Of a DNA stretch of 51,114 nt, positions 9,335 through 19,170 are shown piece by piece. Position numbers and translations under genes: made by a program. Source of the stretch: an uncultured Scytonema sp. (lineage in GTDB: Bacteria; Cyanobacteriota; Cyanobacteriia; Cyanobacteriales; Nostocaceae); the NCBI GenBank assembly GCA_937873135.1, contig CALMVQ010000169.1, positions 1 to 51,114 of the forward strand. The letters are read 5' to 3'. Position 1 is the first letter of the stretch. Each line of letters starts with the position of its first letter. The notes below the pieces were generated by a model, which worked only from the letters and a program-made list of their open reading frames with translations, was not told the DNA's origin and did no database searches.

Positions 9335-11187
9335 AACTCACCTTTAATCCTGCTATTTTTACTTGATGGAGTCGTGGGTGCAACAAATGCCTTTGAAGTG
9401 GAATTAACAAGGAAAAGTTGCTCACTCACAAGTTTTGTTAAACGAACGATACTCAGACCATCCAAAAATTTTGTGATCGGGATATCCACATCTAACTCTG
9501 CTCTAAGACGATTCCTAAGTTCAATAGCTATCAGGGAATCAAGTCCCATTTGGTTCAAAGGCTCATCGACATTTAGTCCTGATGCGCTCATTCCTAGAGC
9601 TTTGGCAATCTGCTCTTGAAGGTAAATAATTAACAGTGATTGACGTTTCTGTGTTGAGGCTATCTTTAATTGGTCTAAAATTTGAGGTAGTTGAGTTGCC
9701 TTGTACTCAGATAACTCTAGTTTCTGGACGAATGGCACTAACTCAGCGATGAGAGCAGGGTACCCAACCAATCGAAATTGCTCAAGAAACTTCGACCAGT
9801 TGATGTGTATGACGCCGATTTGAGCGGTATCTTTTTGCACTAGTTGTTCAAGAGTTTCTAGTACCAGCTGCGATTGAAGTGGCTCTAATCCTTGAGCTAT
9901 TAACTGGGCAAAGCGCTTGTTATCGACAACGTGTGACATACCTACCCTTGACAAAGGTCCCAAGTTTATGCTTAATCCTGGTAAACCTAATAGCTTTCTT
10001 AAATGTGCCAGAGAATCTAAAAAGGTGTTTGCTGCAGCATAACTACCTAACCCTGAAAAACTAAATATAGAGGCAACTGAAGAGAAAAGTACAAAAAAGT
10101 CCAAAGGCATATCTTTGGTTAGGCTGTGTAAATTCCATGCGCCACTCACCTTGGGTGCAAAAACTTTCTTCAACTTTTCCCATTGATGTTCTTGTAGCAA
10201 ACGAGCTTCATAGATACCTGCAGCATGGATAACGCCTCGCAACGGCGGTAGAGATGTTTTGATTTGAGTGAATAAAGAAGTCACTTGCTTTTCTACGGAT
10301 ACATCAGCACAGACTACTACAACCTGAGTTCCAGCCTCTTCAAGTGCCTTTATGGTTGCTGTAGCCGCTTTGTTAGGATTGCTACGCCCTACCAGAACTA
10401 AGTGTTTTGCTTTATGCTCTACCATCCATTGGGCTACTAGTAAACCAATCCCACCAAGACCACCTGTGATTAAATAGGTAGCATCGGCTTTTAAGTGCAG
10501 AGATTTTTTGTCAATTTTATTGCTGCGGACTAATCGGTTAACATACCGTTGCCCATTGCGAAAAGCTATATGAGTTTCACCAATAGTTGGCTCTAGTGAA
10601 CAAATTTCTGCAAAAAGGCTCTGTGCATTGTTATTTTCTACAGGGTCTAGATCTACTAGAGTACAGTTAAATTCTGGATGCTCATTTGTAATTACTTTTC
10701 CTAATCCCCACACAGGCGATTGGGCTACCCCAAAAAGAGTAGATTCTACACCTACTCGTTGTGCTCCTTTCGTCACTAGCCACAAGGTAAGAGACGATGA
10801 AAATTCTTGACTAATCAAACATTGGATTAGGGACAAGACACCACCACATCCTGTTTGAGAAGCAACTTCTAAGTCTGCTACTGTTAGGGCGTCTGCCGAA
10901 ACTGTATTTAAGCTCCACAAATAAACCACTCCACACCAAGGAGCCTGAGATGAAGCCACTTGTTCAAGCAGCAGTTGCTGAAAATCTTCTGGTAAGGAAA
11001 GGTTAATGCTGAACTCTTTCTCTGCTATCTGTTTATACTCAGTACCAGGAAAGACGAGGATACAATCTTGTTTTTGTGAGCGTAACAGTTCACTTAACTG
11101 CTGACCAATACCTTGATTGTCAGCAAAAATTAACCAACTTCCTGATACTGTTTTCGTTTCCTTATATAAATGATGCTGCAACATCAA
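9331..11187 (-). CDS. PKS second half: ketoreductase-ACP
   Basis: 618 codons from a TTG at 11187. The first 200 residues form the structural sub-domain normally found between AT and KR. They are followed by a catalytic KR (GGLGGIGLLVAQWM nucleotide-binding motif, LFSSVASIFSFSG and the SYAAAN tyrosine) and a C-terminal ACP (GLDSLIAIEL, phosphopantetheine Ser). It has no KS or AT of its own and begins in mid-domain, 18 bp after the KS-AT frame stops. It is therefore the downstream half of one KS-AT-KR-ACP module broken by the palindrome at 11209-11260. Expected role: reduce the beta-keto group of the once-extended acyl chain to a beta-hydroxyl and pass it to the NRPS, whose ATG overlaps this stop. 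The TTG is only the first start codon in frame; how or whether this half is translated is unknown. Confidence 0.88.
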   Translation of the reverse strand: MMLQHHLYKETKTVSGSWLIFADNQGIGQQLSELLRSQKQDCILVFPGTEYKQIAEKEFSINLSLPEDFQQLLLEQVASSQAPWCGVVYLWSLNTVSADALTVADLEVASQTGCGGVLSLIQCLISQEFSSSLTLWLVTKGAQRVGVESTLFGVAQSPVWGLGKVITNEHPEFNCTLVDLDPVENNNAQSLFAEICSLEPTIGETHIAFRNGQRYVNRLVRSNKIDKKSLHLKADATYLITGGLGGIGLLVAQWMVEHKAKHLVLVGRSNPNKAATATIKALEEAGTQVVVVCADVSVEKQVTSLFTQIKTSLPPLRGVIHAAGIYEARLLQEHQWEKLKKVFAPKVSGAWNLHSLTKDMPLDFFVLFSSVASIFSFSGLGSYAAANTFLDSLAHLRKLLGLPGLSINLGPLSRVGMSHVVDNKRFAQLIAQGLEPLQSQLVLETLEQLVQKDTAQIGVIHINWSKFLEQFRLVGYPALIAELVPFVQKLELSEYKATQLPQILDQLKIASTQKRQSLLIIYLQEQIAKALGMSASGLNVDEPLNQMGLDSLIAIELRNRLRAELDVDIPITKFLDGLSIVRLTKLVSEQLFLVNSTSKAFVAPTTPSSKNSRIKGEL

Positions 11188-11204
11188 ATGCTGTGCTTGA
11201 GGCT

Positions 11205-14200
11205 CTAGGCGATGCTCCTCTGGAGCCGCTTCTTTACGAGAGGCTCCAGAGGAGCATCGCGAATTTCTTCGGAAGCAGGTAAGTCATCTCCAACTGACTG
11301 CTTCTGGATACTCCCTTGCTCTCGCCAAACTAATTCGTAGCAAAAATCTTGAATCAAATCTGGTATCAGGTGTTGCTTGTGTTCCCTGACAAAGACTGAT
11401 AACAGTTCGGGCAATAATTTTATCTGTTCAGGTGAAAAATTCCCCGCCTTTTGCACTAACTGAGCTAATTCTTCAGTATTTCCCTGATTAAGCAAGTTAG
11501 TGATAGGACTCTCGATATTTTCTCGAGATAAAGCGAAGGCTTGTTGATGTCTTTGTTGAGAAGTTTCAATCCAATAGCGTTGTCGCTGCCAGGGATAGGT
11601 TGGCAAACTTATTAACTCTCGCTCATAGCCCCTATCAAAACCAGACCAGTCTACAGGTACTCCACAGGTATATAATTGCCCTAAACTCTGAAGCATTTGC
11701 TGCCAATCATCCTGCCCTTGACGCAGACTAGGGAGCCAAGTACCTACTCCTTCTGGAAGACAGTTGCGTCCCATCCCCAATAAAGTAGGTTTTGACCCAA
11801 TTTCAACAAATATCTCATAACCATTAGCATGAAGTGTCTTGAAGCTGTCAGCAAATTGCACACACTCGCGTAAGTGTCTTCCCCAATACTCAGCCGTCAT
11901 ATCTTCTTTAGTTAATCGTTCTGCTGTCAAGTTGGAGATTAAGTCAATTTGAGGAGCCGCATAAGTAACACTAACGGCAATTTGATGGAATTCTGCCAGC
12001 ATTGGCTCCATCAGGGGCGAGTGAAAAGCGTGGGAGACTTGTAGCTTTTTTGTCTTAATTCCCTCTGCTTGCAGGGCAGTACAGATTGACAAAACTGCCT
12101 GCCGTTCTCCTGAAATTACAGTGTTTTGAGGTGCATTGAAAGCAGCAAATGCTACTTTTTCATTGTGAATTTCAGTAATAGCCCGTATAGTATCTTCTGC
12201 CGCAAACACTGCGACCATTTCTCCGTCTGGTGGTAAACTCTGCATCAGGCGGCTTCTCTTGGCAATCAGCTTCAGTCCATCTTCCAAGCTAAAGACTCCC
12301 GCTACAGTTGCAGCAACGTATTCTCCTAAACTATGACCCATCACAGCAGTAGGTACGATACCCCAAGATGTCCAAAGCTGGAAGATGGCATATTCAATCG
12401 CAAATAAAGCAGGTTGGGTATAAGCAGTTTGGTCTAATAACGAAGTCTCTCCCGGTTCAGGGTAAAGAACGGTTAGCAGTGACTTGTTTAAATAAGAATG
12501 TAAAATTTCATCACAACGGTCTAAAGTTTGCCGAAAGATAGGCGCAGTTTCGTAGAGTTGGCGTCCCATGCCAATATATTGCGAACCTTGTCCAGTAAAT
12601 AAAAATGCGACTTTTGGACGCTTCAAGCTTTTTAGCTGACTACGGACAACTGTAGTAGTATTCTGATTATCAGTAAAAGCAGAGAGTTCTTTTTGCAACT
12701 GTACCTTAGATTCAGCAACAACAGCAAGGCGGTAGTCAAAATGCGATCGCCCTGTATTAGCAGTAAAACATACATCTGCTAGCGATACCTCAGGATGGTT
12801 CAAAAGAAACTCCTGATAATGTTGTGCCACTTCCCTTAGAGCATCCTCACTTTTAGCTGACAAAGTCAGAAGATGCACAGAGCGTTCAATTACTTCTTTC
12901 TTTTGACTTTTGAACGCCAGTTGCTTCAACGGGGGAAACCCCCGCAACGCACTGGCTCCTTTTGACTTTTGACTTTCTAGGGGTGCTTCTGCCAAAACTA
13001 CATGAGCATTTGTGCCGCCAAAACCAAAGGAACTGACCCCTGCTAATGCTGAACCATTTCCTTGTGGCCAAGGGGACAAGGTCTGTTGAACTCGTAGCGG
13101 TAGTTTATCAAAGGGAATATAAGGATTTGGCTTTTGGAAATGCAGGCTTGGTGGAATTTTTTGATGTTTAAGAGACAACGCCACTTTAATTAACCCAGCA
13201 ATTCCGGCTGCTGCTTCTAAGTGTCCAATATTGGTTTTAACCGAACCTACGGCACAGTAGTTTCCAGGGAGCCGATCCTGCGCCAACACCTTTCCCAGAG
13301 CCTTAACTTCTATAGGATCTCCCAGGCTCGTACCTGTACCATGAGCTTCAATGTACTGCACCTGACTAGGTGAAACCCCAGAAAGTTGGTAGGCAGAGCG
13401 CAAAATAGCTTCCTGTGCTTGTGGATTTGGAGCTGTCAGTCCATTGCTACGCCCATCCTGATTGACTGCGCTTCCTTTAATGACAGCATAAATGCGATCT
13501 CTGTCAGCTAAAGCTTGCGATAGGGGCTTCAAAATGACCACACCTGCTCCTTCGCCACGAACGTAACCATCTGCTCGAGCATCAAAGGTTTTGCAACGAC
13601 CGTCAGCCGCCAAGAACCCTGCTACAGAGAAGTTAGCTGTGGCTTTTGGCAATAACAATACATTAACTCCTCCAGCCACGGCAAGAGTAGACTCTTGGTT
13701 CCACAAACTTTGGCAGGCATAGTGAACCGCAACGAGTGAAGAGGAACAGGCTGTGTCAAAGACTACACTTGGTCCAGTGAAATTATTTACATAAGAAATA
13801 CGGTTAGCTGCTATACAATGAGAAGTCCCAGTAGTGGTATAGATATCTTCACCAGAATTACTCCATGCCAAAACAGAAAAATCTTGGCTTGTTATTCCAA
13901 TAAAGACTCCTGTTTGGGTACCTGCTAAATGCTCTGGTATTTGCCCAGCATCTTCTAATGCTTCCCAAGTAACCTCCAGCAACAACCGCTGTTGTGGATC
14001 CATAATAGCGGCTTCTCGTGAAGAAATACCAAAAAATTTGGGGTCAAACCCATTTACCTGCTCTATAAAACCGCCCCAACAAGTATTTATTTTGTCGAAT
14101 TTTTCTGTGTCTGGATCTAAGTTCCACCGAGAAGGCGGCATTTCTGTAATAGCATCCACCCCGTCGCATAGTAAATGCCAAAAAGCTTCTGGACTACTGG

Positions 14201-14252
14201 CTTTAGGAAAACGACAGCCTATTCCAATGATTGCGATTGGTTCTCTCTTCAT
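11205..14252 (-). CDS. PKS first half: ketosynthase-malonyl transferase
   Basis: 1015 codons from the ATG at 14252, 16 bp after the P450 stop. A ketosynthase occupies residues 1-430, with active-site Cys in DTACSSSL and the two His in EAHGTGTSLGDP and KTNIGHLEAAAG. An acyltransferase follows at about 545-860 (FTGQGSQY, GHSLGEYVAA, and HAFHS typical of malonyl-specific enzymes). The C-terminus enters the post-AT linker and ends with about 17 residues encoded by the palindrome at 11209-11260, so it is an artificial end. The KS should elongate the fatty acyl chain delivered by the FAAL-ACP with one malonyl unit. An in-frame repeat lies between KS and AT (12905-12980). KS and AT look intact; the module as a whole is split. 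Confidence 0.92.
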   Translation of the reverse strand: MKREPIAIIGIGCRFPKASSPEAFWHLLCDGVDAITEMPPSRWNLDPDTEKFDKINTCWGGFIEQVNGFDPKFFGISSREAAIMDPQQRLLLEVTWEALEDAGQIPEHLAGTQTGVFIGITSQDFSVLAWSNSGEDIYTTTGTSHCIAANRISYVNNFTGPSVVFDTACSSSLVAVHYACQSLWNQESTLAVAGGVNVLLLPKATANFSVAGFLAADGRCKTFDARADGYVRGEGAGVVILKPLSQALADRDRIYAVIKGSAVNQDGRSNGLTAPNPQAQEAILRSAYQLSGVSPSQVQYIEAHGTGTSLGDPIEVKALGKVLAQDRLPGNYCAVGSVKTNIGHLEAAAGIAGLIKVALSLKHQKIPPSLHFQKPNPYIPFDKLPLRVQQTLSPWPQGNGSALAGVSSFGFGGTNAHVVLAEAPLESQKSKGASALRGFPPLKQLAFKSQKKEVIERSVHLLTLSAKSEDALREVAQHYQEFLLNHPEVSLADVCFTANTGRSHFDYRLAVVAESKVQLQKELSAFTDNQNTTTVVRSQLKSLKRPKVAFLFTGQGSQYIGMGRQLYETAPIFRQTLDRCDEILHSYLNKSLLTVLYPEPGETSLLDQTAYTQPALFAIEYAIFQLWTSWGIVPTAVMGHSLGEYVAATVAGVFSLEDGLKLIAKRSRLMQSLPPDGEMVAVFAAEDTIRAITEIHNEKVAFAAFNAPQNTVISGERQAVLSICTALQAEGIKTKKLQVSHAFHSPLMEPMLAEFHQIAVSVTYAAPQIDLISNLTAERLTKEDMTAEYWGRHLRECVQFADSFKTLHANGYEIFVEIGSKPTLLGMGRNCLPEGVGTWLPSLRQGQDDWQQMLQSLGQLYTCGVPVDWSGFDRGYERELISLPTYPWQRQRYWIETSQQRHQQAFALSRENIESPITNLLNQGNTEELAQLVQKAGNFSPEQIKLLPELLSVFVREHKQHLIPDLIQDFCYELVWREQGSIQKQSVGDDLPASEEIRDAPLEPLVKKRLQRSIA
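11209..11260. repeat. Perfect palindromic repeat inserted in the PKS gene
   Basis: Two perfectly complementary 19-base arms (11209-11227 and 11242-11260, beginning GCGATGCTCC) flank a 14-base loop. The palindrome lies in the AT-KR linker of the PKS, brings the stop codon of the upstream frame and shifts the reading frame, since its length is not a multiple of three. Small hairpin repeats of this kind are widespread in Nostoc genomes. Removing about 53 bases would rejoin KS-AT to KR-ACP in one frame. Confidence 0.9.
12905..12980. repeat. In-frame Nostoc-type palindromic repeat with heptamer flanks
   Basis: Inside the KS-AT linker, TTTTGAC-type heptamers (12901-12912 and 12959-12975) flank a hairpin-forming segment (about 12915-12957, with GCCAGT at one end and ACTGGC at the other and a GGGGG/CCCCC core). 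It is translated in frame as a Ser/Lys-rich insertion between the KS and AT, so it lengthens the linker without breaking the gene. Confidence 0.8.
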
Positions 14253-14268
14253 TCTCAGTTAAGACAGT

Positions 14269-15525
14269 TTATCTACAAGTAAAAGTTACGGGTAGAGTTT
14301 TTAAACCCCTTAAAACCATGTTCTTCCGCCACTCTAATTTATCTGAAGCTAACTTTAAATCAGGCAATTGTTGTACTAATGTGTTGATAGCAATTTGAGC
14401 CTGAGTACGTGCTAGCGATGCTCCCAAGCAATAATGAATATTATCACCAAAGGCAAGATGGTTATTCTCACATCGATTAAAATTTAACTGATCTGGGTTA
14501 GCAAACTGAGCAGGATCTCGGTTAGCAGACCCTAGACAAAGAATTATCTTTTCGCCTGCTTGAATTGTCTGGTTACCTATTTCTAGATTGTCAATGACAA
14601 TACGTTTTGTCATCTGAACTGGGCTGTCGTAGCGAAGTAGTTCTTCAACAGCAATTTGGATAATTGTTGGTTCCCGAATGAGTGTTTTCATTTGCTCAGG
14701 GTGCTGTAGCAATGCTAGTATGCCATTGCCTATTGTATTCACTGTGGTTTCTTCACCTGTCATAAATAACAATATGCAAGTTGCCAATAGTTCATCTTGA
14801 CTTAGTCTTTCATTTTCCTCTCGAGCTGCAATCAAAGCACTAATGAGGTCTTCTTGTGGATCTTTTTCTCGTTTGGCAACCAGGTCGCGTAAATACTCTT
14901 GAAACTCTTCAATTGCTTTATTGAGGATTTCGTATTCTTCTACCGACACCAGAGAATCCAAGATACGGGACAAAACATTAGACCACTGATGAAGCTGATT
15001 TTGAGCTTCGTTTGGTATTCCCAACATCTTACCAATTACAGTGACAGGAAGCGGACTGGCAAGATCGGCAATAACGTCCATAGTACCCTTATTCCTAACT
15101 TGGTCAAGCAAATCATTCACAATCTCCTGGATACGGGGACGCATACGCTCAACTACTGTAGGAGAAAAGGCTTTAACAACCAATCCGCGTAATCTAGTAT
15201 GGTCTGGCGGATTTATATAAAACAAAAATTTGTTGCTGATATGGACAAGAGCATTCAGATTCTTCCCTTTATCTTGGAGGTATTGGTTCTTTTGTTGGAT
15301 TAATTCTGATTGATCGTGACTGCGAACAAGTCCACTTCTCAAAACTGCTTTCACATCGCCATAACGAGTCAGAACCCAATCACCTCCAACAAATAGTTGA
15401 TGTACCGGCTCTTCGCTGCGGAGGCGATGGTAAGTTGGATAAGGATTTGCGTGAAACTCTTTGTTAAAAGGATTGAATTTGAACGCTTTGGTTGCTGTTA
15501 GTTGTTGGGAATTGTCAGCGCTCAT
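14269..15525 (-). CDS. Cytochrome P450 (soluble bacterial type)
   Basis: 418 codons, the usual length for soluble bacterial P450s. The I-helix oxygen-activation motif (FMTGEETTVN), the K-helix ExxR (EELLRY) and the haem-binding loop (AFGDNIHYCLG, Cys about residue 366) are all present. There is no N-terminal membrane anchor. The gene sits 44 bp downstream of the FAAL-ACP gene and 16 bp upstream of the KS-AT gene on the same strand, so it belongs to the lipopeptide operon. A likely role is hydroxylation of the ACP-bound fatty acyl chain or of the finished lipopeptide. The substrate cannot be told from sequence. Confidence 0.95.
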   Translation of the reverse strand: MSADNSQQLTATKAFKFNPFNKEFHANPYPTYHRLRSEEPVHQLFVGGDWVLTRYGDVKAVLRSGLVRSHDQSELIQQKNQYLQDKGKNLNALVHISNKFLFYINPPDHTRLRGLVVKAFSPTVVERMRPRIQEIVNDLLDQVRNKGTMDVIADLASPLPVTVIGKMLGIPNEAQNQLHQWSNVLSRILDSLVSVEEYEILNKAIEEFQEYLRDLVAKREKDPQEDLISALIAAREENERLSQDELLATCILLFMTGEETTVNTIGNGILALLQHPEQMKTLIREPTIIQIAVEELLRYDSPVQMTKRIVIDNLEIGNQTIQAGEKIILCLGSANRDPAQFANPDQLNFNRCENNHLAFGDNIHYCLGASLARTQAQIAINTLVQQLPDLKLASDKLEWRKNMVLRGLKTLPVTFTCR

Positions 15526-15569
15526 AAAGCCTCGCCTATTGTTATTTAGAGTATTCCATTGAACGGGAC

Positions 15570-17699
15570 TTAAACACTAACTGGAGAGGTTATTGATTGC
15601 AATAACAGACTTTTCTCTGCTAAGTGTTGAGCAAGCGCTTTGATGTTGGGGTACTCCCAAAAAAGAGTGGGTTCAAGTTCATAGCCCATCCATTGCGCCA
15701 ATTCACCAGTCATGCTGACCGCTACCGAGGAATCTAGACCGTATGCAGCAAAAGGTTCTCGAATATCTATCTCATCTCGGGGTACTTTCAGGGACAAGGC
15801 GAGATGAGAAACCAGCCAAGTTGCGATCGCTTCTTCTGTAAAAGCTGGTTTTAACGATTCAAGATTGGACTCAGACTTATTTGAAGAATGCAGTTCTACC
15901 CAAAGGGCTTCTACTTGTTGTTGGAGTTGTAGTAAGTCTATTTGTTGAAGATTTGCTGTCCAATCTCCGACCACATCCAAATTTCCATTTAAAAAACCAT
16001 CCCGACAAGCATGGCGCTGAATCTTACCACTGGATGTTTTCGGAATACTCGCTGTTTTCAGTAGCACAACAGCATAAACTTGTAGCTGGTGCTGCTCAGA
16101 CACTACCTGACAAATAGCTCTAACTACCTCATCGACATCTAGCTTTTGTAAGTAACTTCGCTCTACCTCTTGAACAATGACTAGGCGTTCAACACCTGCT
16201 ACCTCCATAGAAAATGCAGCCCCGCTATTTGGTCGTAGTGCTGAATGACTCTTCTGGACTGTCAATTCAATATCCTGGGGATAATGATTTTTTCCCCGGA
16301 CGACAATCATGTCTTTGATACGACCTGTAACAAATAATTCCCCGTCAAGCAAAAATCCTAAATCTCCAGTCCGGAGAAATGGTCCTTCTCCGGTATCTTG
16401 CAGTTGTACATTAAAGGTCTGTTGAGTCTCCTGAGGTCTTTTCCAATAGCCACAAGCTACACTCGGCCCCAAGAACCAGATTTCTCCTATTTGTCCATCT
16501 GGACACTGAGTTAATGACTCAGGGTTAGCGATCGCAATTTTTTGGTCTAACCAGCTTTTACCTACACCAACAATTGCCTTAGTATCCTGTTCCTGTCCTG
16601 TAGCAATCTCTACGAAGTTTTGCTGAAAAGCTTTATCCTTAAGGGAGCAAATAACTGGTGGAGCGCTTTTCAAACCCCCAGATATAATTAAAGTTGCTTC
16701 AGCCATTCCATAGCAGGGGTAAAAAGCATTTCTTTTAAAGCCACAATCTTCAAAGGTGGCTGAAAAGCGCTCAATAGTTTCCGCACGCACAGATTCAGAA
16801 CCGTTAAAAGCGACCTGCCAACTACTCAAATCAAGTAGGGAGAGCTGTTCGGGGGTAATCTTATCAACACACAGGTCATAAGCAAAATTGGGTCCACCGC
16901 TGGTCGTTGCTTTATAGCGGGAAATGGCCATTAGCCACCGCAAAGGTTTCTGGAGAAATGCAGTCGGTGACATGAGAAAGCTTGGTATACCTAAATACAA
17001 GGGTTGTAGCACATTCCCAATCAGTCCCATGTCATGAAATAAGGGCAACCAACCGACGAAGATTGTTTCCTCCGTATGTTGGAACGATCTCTTGATCGTT
17101 TCCTGATTATGCAGCAAATTACCATGACTTACCATCACCCCTTTTGGTGTCCCTGTAGAACCCGAGGTGTACTGGAGAAATGCCAAAGTGTCGCTATTTA
17201 TTTTTAAAGGCTGCAAACAAGAAGCAAAGTCGTTAGTAAGATTTTCGGTAGCTATGTAATGCAAAGCTGCCAGTTCTGGTTCAAGTGTGAAACTGTTTTC
17301 AATATTGCTTAGAACAGATGTTGTTGTGAGGGCGAAACTAGCTTGGGCATCTTTGACAATAGCTTGCAGTCTTGTCATGCGCTGATTTCGGCGTGGTGGA
17401 TACACCGGAACAGCAGTCACACCTGCGTATAGACACCCGAAAAAAGCCACAATGAATTCTAGTCCTGGCGGGTATAAAAGCAACGCTCTTTCTCCAGTAG
17501 CGTTCATGCTCTGTAGCAGGGCGGCAAGTGATCGCGCTTTTTGGTCTAAAGCTTCATAGGTTAAGCTAACTTCTTCTGTTTCTCCATCTACCAAAAAGGT
17601 ATACGCTACCTGGCTTTGTTGCTCTAGCGCTCTTTTTTGTAGAAGGCTAACTAAACTAGCTTCACCAAGAGTGGGGATAGAAAATAAATTGTTGTTCAT
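15570..17699 (-). CDS. Fatty-acyl-AMP ligase fused to acyl carrier protein
   Basis: 709 codons. Residues 1-585 are an acyl-adenylate-forming enzyme (YTSGSTGTPKGVMVSHGN P-loop, GWLPLFHDMG, RTGDLGF) of the FAAL class, which carries an insertion before the C-terminal sub-domain and loads acyl-AMP onto a carrier protein rather than CoA. Residues 620-700 are an ACP with the phosphopantetheine Ser in AYGLDSSVAV. It is the first gene of the minus-strand cluster and sets the lipid starter: a free fatty acid is activated, held on its own ACP and handed to the KS-AT protein. The same starter logic is known in cyanobacterial lipopeptides such as puwainaphycin and hassallidin. I do not recognise the exact product here. 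Confidence 0.95.
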   Translation of the reverse strand: MNNNLFSIPTLGEASLVSLLQKRALEQQSQVAYTFLVDGETEEVSLTYEALDQKARSLAALLQSMNATGERALLLYPPGLEFIVAFFGCLYAGVTAVPVYPPRRNQRMTRLQAIVKDAQASFALTTTSVLSNIENSFTLEPELAALHYIATENLTNDFASCLQPLKINSDTLAFLQYTSGSTGTPKGVMVSHGNLLHNQETIKRSFQHTEETIFVGWLPLFHDMGLIGNVLQPLYLGIPSFLMSPTAFLQKPLRWLMAISRYKATTSGGPNFAYDLCVDKITPEQLSLLDLSSWQVAFNGSESVRAETIERFSATFEDCGFKRNAFYPCYGMAEATLIISGGLKSAPPVICSLKDKAFQQNFVEIATGQEQDTKAIVGVGKSWLDQKIAIANPESLTQCPDGQIGEIWFLGPSVACGYWKRPQETQQTFNVQLQDTGEGPFLRTGDLGFLLDGELFVTGRIKDMIVVRGKNHYPQDIELTVQKSHSALRPNSGAAFSMEVAGVERLVIVQEVERSYLQKLDVDEVVRAICQVVSEQHQLQVYAVVLLKTASIPKTSSGKIQRHACRDGFLNGNLDVVGDWTANLQQIDLLQLQQQVEALWVELHSSNKSESNLESLKPAFTEEAIATWLVSHLALSLKVPRDEIDIREPFAAYGLDSSVAVSMTGELAQWMGYELEPTLFWEYPNIKALAQHLAEKSLLLQSITSPVSV

Positions 17700-18400
<701 letters not shown>

Positions 18401-18616
18401 TTATGAGGTGTCACATCTGTTGGGTTACAGTGGTGACCGTTTATAGAACCTCGCCAGGGGGCGATCGCTCTACAACAGAAACTTTTAGTAATAACATTTA
18501 GTTCTTCGGTAATTTTCTCTTGATAAGTACTTTACAAGTACGTGATAATGTGCTGTCTTCCTGAAACACCAAATAGGACTCAAGTGCTATTCGTCTTCAA
18601 TCAATGTCTAAGTCTT

Positions 18617-18973
18617 TCACCTGTTCAAAATCGCGTCTTTCAAAGATGCAACACGAGCAAGAACAGCGTTTGTGTCCTCTGGCGACAACCCACGTACAGC
18701 TACTGCCTCATTGAGGTGCTTTGCTATAGCATCGAAGTGTGGTTGCTGTAGATTCATGCCGGTGTGTGTTGTCTCCATTGTACGACCATTGTATTGGTCT
18801 GGACCATCAAAAATCTTAGAAAAGAAAGTGGCTTGTTGATGACGTTGCTTGTCCATGTTTGTATGAGCAAAATAGTGATTGAGAGTGCTGTCAGCCATGA
18901 TGCGTTTGTAAAACTCATCCACTATTTGGTCGATACCCTGCTGTCCACCAAGTTTGTTGAATAATGTATCCAT
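18617..18973 (-). CDS. glbN: Cyanoglobin (group I truncated haemoglobin)
   Basis: 118 codons, the usual length of cyanobacterial GlbN. It shows the truncated-globin pattern (LGGQQGIDQIVDEFYKRI helix A/B start, FFSKIFDGPDQY, and the proximal His in LQQPHFDAIAKHL). Its position between nifU and nifH is the arrangement described for Nostoc commune, where the protein accumulates under nitrogen and oxygen limitation and is thought to bind oxygen near the membrane. Family and synteny are strong; the physiological role is taken from that relative. Confidence 0.95.
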   Translation of the reverse strand: MDTLFNKLGGQQGIDQIVDEFYKRIMADSTLNHYFAHTNMDKQRHQQATFFSKIFDGPDQYNGRTMETTHTGMNLQQPHFDAIAKHLNEAVAVRGLSPEDTNAVLARVASLKDAILNR

Positions 18974-19170
18974 ATCCTTTACCTTTGAAGCGAGTTTTTG
19001 TTTTGTTAATTGTTAATTGTGGTAGTGCTACTCACTATTCACGATTAACCATTAGCAATTAACGTCTATGGATTGAATCCTACTTGGTGTTTCAGGAAGA
19101 CTGCATATTACGGGGAGTGGGAATTGGTGTCCCATAACCTATTACCCATTCCCCATTATTACCAAACTCC
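18974..19170. repeat. Intergenic short tandem heptamer repeats between nifU and glbN
   Basis: AT-rich spacer with overlapping TTAATTG units (about 19009-19020 and 19055-19065) and CCCATTA-type units (about 19130-19160). These are the short tandemly repeated sequences typical of Nostoc and Anabaena intergenic DNA. No gene is present. Confidence 0.6.
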
